Assembly: GCF_018406645.1 (NCBI RefSeq)
Contig: NZ_AP024546.1
Location: 372,001-436,000, forward strand
Length of the DNA: 64,000 nucleotides
DNA from: Lysobacter helvus
GTDB lineage: Bacteria; Pseudomonadota; Gammaproteobacteria; Xanthomonadales; Xanthomonadaceae
Reading direction: 5' to 3'
Both the position numbers and the translations under genes were made by a program. Numbering within the stretch: the first letter of the stretch is position 1; each line of letters opens with the position of its first letter. Below, piece by piece: positions 59,276 through 64,000 of this stretch. Under the pieces are notes generated by a model that ran no database searches, had not been told where the DNA came from, and saw only the letters and a program-made list of their open reading frames with translations.

Positions 59276-60745
59276 TCACTGGATCAGCAGGGCCCGCTCG
59301 AACGCCTCGCGCGAAATCCGGTAATCTGCGTGCCCGCCTTCCATCCTGGCGCGCACGTGCGCTTCGCGGCCGTCCACCGACACCAGCGTGGCGGTGCGCG
59401 GCTCGGCATGCATCGTGAAGAACTGCAGCGTGTGGCCCTGGTATTGCGCCAGCTGCTCCCACGCCAGGCGACCGCCCGGCGGCGCGGTGGGCGCGTCGAA
59501 CGACGAGGCGTATTCCGAGCTCGCGGTGCGCACGCCGTTGTTGGCGGTGTGCACGACGACGGGCGCCGGCGGCTCGATCGGATCCGGCGCGCCGGTCGCG
59601 GGCGCGACGCCGCCGTGTTCCTTCACGATCGCGGCGAAGGTGGCACCGCGCTCGGCCAGCGGTTTGGGCATCGTGCCGCGCCACTGCACCGGATCGTTGT
59701 GCGCGCCATGTTCGACCTTGGCCTGCAGGCGCAGCATCGCCGCACCGTCGCGACGCGCGGCCGTGCGCTCGCTGCTGTGCAACGGCGAGGCGTAGGTGCC
59801 GCCGAAGGCGAACTGCCCGCCCTTCCAGGCGAAATCGCGATACGACGTGACGGTGCCGGCATCGGGCACGAGGCCGCGCACTTCGAGCAGGCGCAGCACC
59901 GATGCAAGATGCCGGCCGACGAAGGTTTCCTTGTCCACGCCATCCTGCTTCGCGCACCACGCGTTGCGCGCGTCGACGAAGCCCTGGTCGCTCACGTCCC
60001 AGCTTTCGGCATGCGTGGCGGTGGCCACGTCGGCCAGGTGCAGCACGCTGATGTCCTTCGCCAGGGTTTCTTCGCGGTTGTACTGCGTGCGCGACACGCC
60101 CGGCGTCATCAGCACGATCTGCGTGGTGACGCGGTCGTTGGCTTCGCGCACGTCGTAGCTCAGCGAGGTCTTGCCGGGCTTCAGGCCCATCGCGACGAGT
60201 TCGTCGCGCACGAAGTACGCGTGCTGCATGCAGCCTTCGCTCTCGAAGGGCGAGGCGCTGATCGCGCCGATCGGGCCGAGTACGCCGAGCGTGGGATCCA
60301 CGCCGGCCTTGGAATCGAAACCATCGATGGCGAGCTTGAAGCCGTCGAGGTTGGCCTTTTCCAGGCGCATGTCGACCAGGTTGGCCAGGAAGAACGACCA
60401 GCCGCCCGGCACGGTGATGCGCAGGCGTTCGAAATGCAGGCGGGCGGCTTCGTCCGCCGAATCCGGCGCGACGGCCGCGGCGGCTTCGGCGGCGGGCGCC
60501 GAGCCCGCGGGCGAGGCGAGATAGAGCGACACGTCGCTGGCGACGACGTCGCCGTTCCAGTCCGGATAGACGAGGCCCCGGATCTCGGTGTCCGAATTGG
60601 CGAAGGCCACGTTGAGCACCTGCCCCGCGAGCGCATTCGCCTGCTGGTGGGCCACGTAGCCCACGCCGCCCACGAGCGCCAGACCGACCAACACGAACCA
60701 GCGCGCGCGTCCCCGACGCGGCGCATACGCCACCTTCCGACCCAT
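59276..60745 (-). CDS. Unknown 489-residue membrane-anchored periplasmic protein
   Basis: I do not recognise this protein. It has a basic N-terminus and one membrane segment (about 16-34), then a long periplasmic part. That part begins with ALAGQVLNVAFANSDTEIRG and VYPDWNGDVVASDVSLYLA, resembling the opening of AsmA-like or repeated beta-strand periplasmic proteins. Two Cys (ESEGC, NAWC) are far apart. A Pro-rich linker near 380-405 precedes a C-terminal domain with RLAWEQLAQYQGHTLQFFTMHAEPRTATLVSVDG, which may bind ligands. It lies 104 bp after the ClpP-like lipoprotein on the same strand. Confidence 0.75.
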   Translation of the reverse strand: MGRKVAYAPRRGRARWFVLVGLALVGGVGYVAHQQANALAGQVLNVAFANSDTEIRGLVYPDWNGDVVASDVSLYLASPAGSAPAAEAAAAVAPDSADEAARLHFERLRITVPGGWSFFLANLVDMRLEKANLDGFKLAIDGFDSKAGVDPTLGVLGPIGAISASPFESEGCMQHAYFVRDELVAMGLKPGKTSLSYDVREANDRVTTQIVLMTPGVSRTQYNREETLAKDISVLHLADVATATHAESWDVSDQGFVDARNAWCAKQDGVDKETFVGRHLASVLRLLEVRGLVPDAGTVTSYRDFAWKGGQFAFGGTYASPLHSSERTAARRDGAAMLRLQAKVEHGAHNDPVQWRGTMPKPLAERGATFAAIVKEHGGVAPATGAPDPIEPPAPVVVHTANNGVRTASSEYASSFDAPTAPPGGRLAWEQLAQYQGHTLQFFTMHAEPRTATLVSVDGREAHVRARMEGGHADYRISREAFERALLIQ

Positions 60746-60849
60746 TTGCGAAGCCCCCTTGCAGTGGAACGGACGCTATCACGCGCACGCAATTGGGAAC
60801 CGCGTCGCACTTCTCGCTTTTTTTGCGGCGCCCCGCCGCTCGTCGGTGA

Positions 60850-61968
60850 TCAGTGCGCGGCGGTCTGCTGCGGCCCGGCGTCGGCTTCGGGCGCGGCCGG
60901 TGCTTCGGCCGGCGTGGCGGGCACGTCGAGTTCGGCCAGCGGGCTTTCTTCCGGGCACGTCTTGTCCGGGAAGCCGTATTCGGGACGCAACGCCAGGCCG
61001 CACGCGTTGATGGAGGCCACGCCTTCGGCGACCTGCGTGCATTGCTGGTCGTACGCGCGATAGAACGCGTCTTCGCGACGCACGAAGTCCAGGCCGCAGC
61101 GGCGCACCAGCCGGATGCGTTCCAGGTCTTCCTGCGCGGCGTTGCGCCCGGTGAGGCCGAACCCCACGAGTTCGGCCGGCGTGAGCAGGCGCAGGCTGCG
61201 GTTGGGCACGGTCATCATGAAGTCGGCGACCGCCACGCCCGCGCCGTTGCGCTCGAGGTAGGCCTTCATTTCGTCGTGCACTTCGTGCAGTTCGGCGCTG
61301 AGTTCCGCGCGCGAAGTCGCATCGGACTGGATGCGGATGATGCGGTGGATGCCGACCGCGCCGGAGATGACGCGATCGTCGCCGCCGGCCAGCAGCAGCA
61401 CGCAGGCGCTGTGGCAGACCGCGTGTTCGCGCACCCAGATCGTCCAGTTGCCGTCGGCGATGATGTCGCCCGCGCGGATGGCGTCCTCGACCTGGCCGCC
61501 GCTGGAATCGATGTCGAGGATGCGCTGCTTGATGCCCATGCGCACCGACATGTTGCCGACGCGTTCGACCAGGTTGGTGAAGTCGCCGGCGATGCGGCCG
61601 CGGTAGCGCAGGCGCAGCACGCCGGCGTCCTTGCACGGCAGCATCGCGTCGAGCACGGAGAAGAATGCGAGGTCGGAGAACGTGATGCCTTCGCCGTCGA
61701 CTTTCGCGTCGGTATCGCACGTGATGGTGGCCGTGCCCGACTCGAGCGTGGAATCCGGCCACTCGGTGGTCTTCGCGATGTTGACCTTGTGCCGCTTGGG
61801 CTTCGGGGCATCCACGGAAACCGCGCCGAAGTCCGTGCCGCTGTCGGCGTCGGCCTGCGTGGAGGCGGCCGGCGCGGGGCCCGCCACGGGTGCGGGCGCG
61901 CGATTGCACGCCACGCACAACACGGCGGCGAGCAACATGGAAGACGCGGGCCACCAGCGCATGCGCAT
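60850..61968 (-). CDS. ClpP/crotonase-fold lipoprotein (COG3904-like)
   Basis: A 372-residue predicted lipoprotein (signal peptide ending LCVAC, C21). The middle domain (about 115-215) looks like a ClpP-like fold: ILDIDSSGGQVEDAIRAGDII, then the possible nucleophile S187 in AVCHSACVLLLAGG, and H208 in VGIHRI as the possible general base. C185 and C189 flank the serine. Periplasmic proteins with this arrangement are grouped as COG3904 and have no proven activity. It has a Pro/Ala-rich N-terminal linker and a C-terminal region with three more Cys. The start is one of two ATGs (61968, 61962). It may share a transcript with the 489-residue gene. Confidence 0.8.
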   Translation of the reverse strand: MRMRWWPASSMLLAAVLCVACNRAPAPVAGPAPAASTQADADSGTDFGAVSVDAPKPKRHKVNIAKTTEWPDSTLESGTATITCDTDAKVDGEGITFSDLAFFSVLDAMLPCKDAGVLRLRYRGRIAGDFTNLVERVGNMSVRMGIKQRILDIDSSGGQVEDAIRAGDIIADGNWTIWVREHAVCHSACVLLLAGGDDRVISGAVGIHRIIRIQSDATSRAELSAELHEVHDEMKAYLERNGAGVAVADFMMTVPNRSLRLLTPAELVGFGLTGRNAAQEDLERIRLVRRCGLDFVRREDAFYRAYDQQCTQVAEGVASINACGLALRPEYGFPDKTCPEESPLAELDVPATPAEAPAAPEADAGPQQTAAH

Positions 61969-62122
61969 CGTGCGATCGGGTTCCGGACGGGGGTGCGCCA
62001 GTGTAGGCGCTGGGCTCGCGCGGGGATCGAATCGAAGGTGAATCGTGGTCCCGCCGACGCGCGGTGTCCGTTCCGCCGTGGACCGCGCGTTGCCATGAGG
62101 GTCCCCCGCCAGGAGCCTCCGC

Positions 62123-63433
62123 ATGGCTGTCACCCGCCGTCAGTTCCTCGCCGCGCCCGTCGCCCTCGGCGGCGTGGCCGCCAGTGGTGCGCTGCTGAGC
62201 GCGCTGGCGGCCGAGACCGCACCGCTGCCCGACCTCACGAACTGGGCCAACGTGCGCGCGCAGTTCGCGCTGGACCCTGAGCTGCTGCATTTCGCGAGCT
62301 TCTTCATCGCCAGCCATCCCACGCCGGTGCGCAATGCGATCGAAACCTGGCGGCGCACGATGGACCGCAATCCCTTCCGCGTGATCGAGCAAGGGATGTT
62401 CGAAGAGGAATCGCACAACATCCCGCTGCAGGTGCAGCAGGTGGTCGCGGGTTACATCGGCGCCAGGCGCGACGACATCGCGTTGGTGCGCGCGACGACC
62501 GAAGGCCTCGCGCTGATCTACCACGGCCTGCCGCTGAAGGCCGGCGACGAAGTGCTCGCGACCACGCACGATCACTACTCGCACCACGAAGCGATCCGCT
62601 TCGCCACCGAACGCGCGGGCGCGACGACGCGGCGCGTGGCGTTGTACGACGAGGCCAGCGAGGCGACGGTGGACAGCCTCGTGCAGCGCCTGCTCGCCGG
62701 CATCGGGCCGAAGACGCGCGTGGTCGGCATGACGTGGGTGCATTCGAGCACCGGCATGCGCTTGCCGGTCCGCGAACTCACGCAAGCGCTGAAGGCCAGG
62801 CATCCCGACATCCTGGTGGTGCTGGATGGCGTGCATGGCATCGGCGCGGCCGAACCGGTGCTCACCTCGCTCGGCGCCGATTACATCGCCGCCGGGACGC
62901 ACAAGTGGATCTTCGCGCCGCGCGGTACCGGCATCGCGTGGTCCACCGCGGACGGCTGGGCGCGGCTGCGGCCGACGGTGCCGAACTTCACCGACCTGGA
63001 GAGCTACAACGCGTGGGCGGAGAACCGTCCGATCAAGGGGCCGACGACGGCATCACGCATCGCGCCCGGCGGATTCCACGCGTTCGAACACCAGTGGGCG
63101 ATGTCGGCGGCCTTCCAGATGCACGAGGCGATGGGCCGCGCACGCGTCGCCGCGCGCATCAGCGAACTCAACGAACGCCTGAAGGCGCAGCTCGCCGAGA
63201 ACAAGAAGATCAAGGTGCACACGCCGCGGTCGGCCGCGTTGTCCGCAGGCCTCGTCGCGTTCGAGATCGACGGGCTGAAGCCGGAGGAGATCGTGAAGCG
63301 GCTGGGCGAGCGCAAGATCGTGGCGAGCACGAGTCCTTACGCGATCTCGTACGCGCGGCTTGCACCGAGCCTGGTGAATACGCCGGACGAAGTGGATCGT
63401 GCAGCGCGCGCGGTATTGGCGCTCGCGGGCTGA
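62123..63433 (+). CDS. Tat-exported class V aminotransferase-fold PLP enzyme
   Basis: A 436-residue protein. The N-terminus MAVTRRQFLAAPVALGGVAA is a twin-arginine signal, so it is exported folded with its cofactor. The aminotransferase class V fold shows ATTEGLALIYHG, HDHYSHHEAIRF, VVLDGVHGIGA with the cofactor Asp, and the PLP lysine K261 in AGTHKWIFAPRGTG. The nearest functional analogues are isopenicillin-N-epimerase-like enzymes and PvdN, also a Tat-exported PLP enzyme. The substrate is unknown. AGGAG stands 8 nt before the ATG at 62123. Confidence 0.9.
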   Translation: MAVTRRQFLAAPVALGGVAASGALLSALAAETAPLPDLTNWANVRAQFALDPELLHFASFFIASHPTPVRNAIETWRRTMDRNPFRVIEQGMFEEESHNIPLQVQQVVAGYIGARRDDIALVRATTEGLALIYHGLPLKAGDEVLATTHDHYSHHEAIRFATERAGATTRRVALYDEASEATVDSLVQRLLAGIGPKTRVVGMTWVHSSTGMRLPVRELTQALKARHPDILVVLDGVHGIGAAEPVLTSLGADYIAAGTHKWIFAPRGTGIAWSTADGWARLRPTVPNFTDLESYNAWAENRPIKGPTTASRIAPGGFHAFEHQWAMSAAFQMHEAMGRARVAARISELNERLKAQLAENKKIKVHTPRSAALSAGLVAFEIDGLKPEEIVKRLGERKIVASTSPYAISYARLAPSLVNTPDEVDRAARAVLALAG

Positions 63434-63436
63434 ACG

Positions 63437-63667
63437 TTACTGCCTGCCGAAGCGATGGCCGTCGTCATTGGCGGCCTGCGCATCCGGATGCTGGTGTTCG
63501 CTGATGGAATGCATCAGCGATTCGCCCGCGGCAGTCAGGCAGATGCCCTCGTCGCTCACGTCGACGAGACCCGATTCCTTCAACGCGGTCACGATGAACG
63601 GAAAGATGGGCTCCTTCCGTTCGAGGGCGTCCAGGATGAAGAGGTACTCGTATTCACTCGGCGACAT
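63437..63667 (-). CDS. Small protein, unknown, winged-helix-like
   Basis: A 76-residue cytoplasmic protein I do not recognise. The sequence EYLFILDALERKEPIF, then ALKESGLVDVSDEGICLTAAGESLMHSI, reads like the end of a winged-helix domain: a helix, then a short beta wing. The His/Asp-rich tail (SEHQHPDAQAANDDGHRF) could bind metal. The ATG at 63667 is chosen; a longer frame upstream adds only ten residues of low complexity. It lies 4 nt from the convergent PLP enzyme stop. A 15-bp palindrome lies about 80 nt upstream. Confidence 0.65.
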   Translation of the reverse strand: MSPSEYEYLFILDALERKEPIFPFIVTALKESGLVDVSDEGICLTAAGESLMHSISEHQHPDAQAANDDGHRFGRQ

Positions 63668-63747
63668 AAGGGCGGGTGGCCATCGGATTGAGCGCAATCC
63701 TAGGTTCCGCGCAGTGACAGGGGAGTGAGAAAAAAGCCGTGTAAATG

Positions 63748-63762
63748 ACTGAATTCTTCAGT
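63748..63762. promoter_or_regulatory. 15-bp palindrome, candidate operator
   Basis: ACTGAA-TTC-TTCAGT, perfect 6-bp arms, in AT-rich sequence 81 nt upstream of the small winged-helix-like gene. Confidence 0.4.
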
Positions 63763-63815
63763 TATGGCCGCTTGCGCGCAGCGTGCGCAGATGGTCGATC
63801 CGAACATGACTGCGC

Positions 63816-63851
63816 GGAAAACGGGCTTCCTGAATTGGATCGGGAAGCCCG
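63816..63851 (-). terminator. Intrinsic terminator of the right-edge gene
   Basis: On the minus strand the 9-bp stem CGGGCTTCC/GGAAGCCCG with a 12-nt loop is followed by TTTTCC. It begins 12 nt after the TAG at 63864-63866. Confidence 0.85.
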
Positions 63852-63863
63852 CTGCGCTTGGCG

Positions 63864-64000
63864 CTACGGCATCGGGAAGCGCAGATCCGGCGCACCTGCG
63901 GCGGCCACGTCGCCCAGCAGTGCGTCGGCGAACGGCATCGTGCGCGGGGATCCGCTGTTGCTCATCACGATCACCGACCAACCGCTGTCGCGCGTGGCGC
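63864..64000 (-). CDS. C-terminal end of an unidentified protein, possibly a serine hydrolase
   Basis: The last 45 residues of a gene that continues past the right edge. The end reads SGWSVIVMSNSGSP, then FADALLGDVAAAGAPDLRFPMP, then TAG. The VIVMSNSG segment resembles the strand near the C-terminus of class C beta-lactamase-like serine hydrolases, but too little is visible to be sure. A good terminator 12 nt after the stop supports a real gene end here. Confidence 0.45.
   Translation of the reverse strand, partial: ATRDSGWSVIVMSNSGSPRTMPFADALLGDVAAAGAPDLRFPMP

Larger units (their letters stand above)
63668..63863. other. AT-richer intergenic region
   Basis: 196 bp without a gene, notably richer in A+T than the rest of the window (A-runs near 63729-63735). 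It holds a palindrome at 63748-63762 and the terminator of the gene cut by the right edge. Confidence 0.5.

Overview
The window is about 64 kb of very GC-rich chromosome from a gammaproteobacterium of the Xanthomonadaceae/Lysobacteraceae. The likely source is a Lysobacter or a close relative. The grounds are the gene order pyrG-kdsA-eno-ftsB-ispD-ispF-truD, the surE-pcm-yqaA-nlpD string without rpoS after it, a subclass B3 metallo-beta-lactamase very like Stenotrophomonas L1, and a load of secreted metallopeptidases (M4, M36, M1, DUF885, S9). I see no rRNA, tRNA, CRISPR array, insertion sequence, prophage or origin. Nearly every gene looks intact. Two are cut by the window: ftsH on the left and an unidentified gene on the right.

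Layout. 1-12.2 kb is housekeeping. ftsH and rlmE are read leftward, with yhbY and an Mth938-like gene divergent from them. A long leftward run follows, from pyrG through kdsA, eno, ftsB, ispD, ispF and truD, and then surE, pcm, yqaA and nlpD. Most junctions in it are 1- or 4-nt stop/start overlaps, and one Smr gene lies in the opposite direction inside it. 12.3-21.3 kb holds an unrecognised secreted protein, parE, an S9 peptidase, an N-formylglutamate amidohydrolase, a DadA-like oxidoreductase and a secreted M4 peptidase. 21.3-31.9 kb carries a DUF418 membrane protein, SlyD, two NlpC/P60 peptidases in tandem, the B3 lactamase, a GNAT enzyme, a dicarboxylate symporter, an alkaline phosphatase, a methyltransferase, a HemJ-like protein and a PadR/HAAS membrane-protein module. 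32-46 kb contains a divergent periplasmic cyclophilin, a small acidic protein with a hairpin over its start, DUF2785, DUF885, a polysaccharide deacetylase, a serine hydrolase, DUF72, the DUF2339/DUF3999 pair, and an EamA exporter divergent from a LysR regulator. 46-50 kb has TfoX, a second EamA protein and an ExeA/GspB/lipoprotein operon tied to type II secretion. 50-64 kb has a DHFR-like enzyme, a secreted M36 peptidase with a PA domain, DoxX, an M1 peptidase coupled to a membrane protein, a DEAD-box helicase, an S4 protein, two unknown envelope genes (one a ClpP-like lipoprotein), a Tat-exported PLP enzyme and a small unknown protein.

How they fit together. The theme outside the housekeeping block is the cell envelope and secretion: peptidoglycan hydrolases and an amidase activator, a GspA/B-type module for assembling the secretin, and exported peptidases that are plausible substrates. 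The parts closest to an undescribed system are the DUF2339/DUF3999 pair, the ClpP-like lipoprotein with its 489-residue neighbour, the ExeA-GspB-lipoprotein operon and the small acidic gene whose translation start is covered by a perfect hairpin. All functions come from reading motifs and context by eye; no database search was run.
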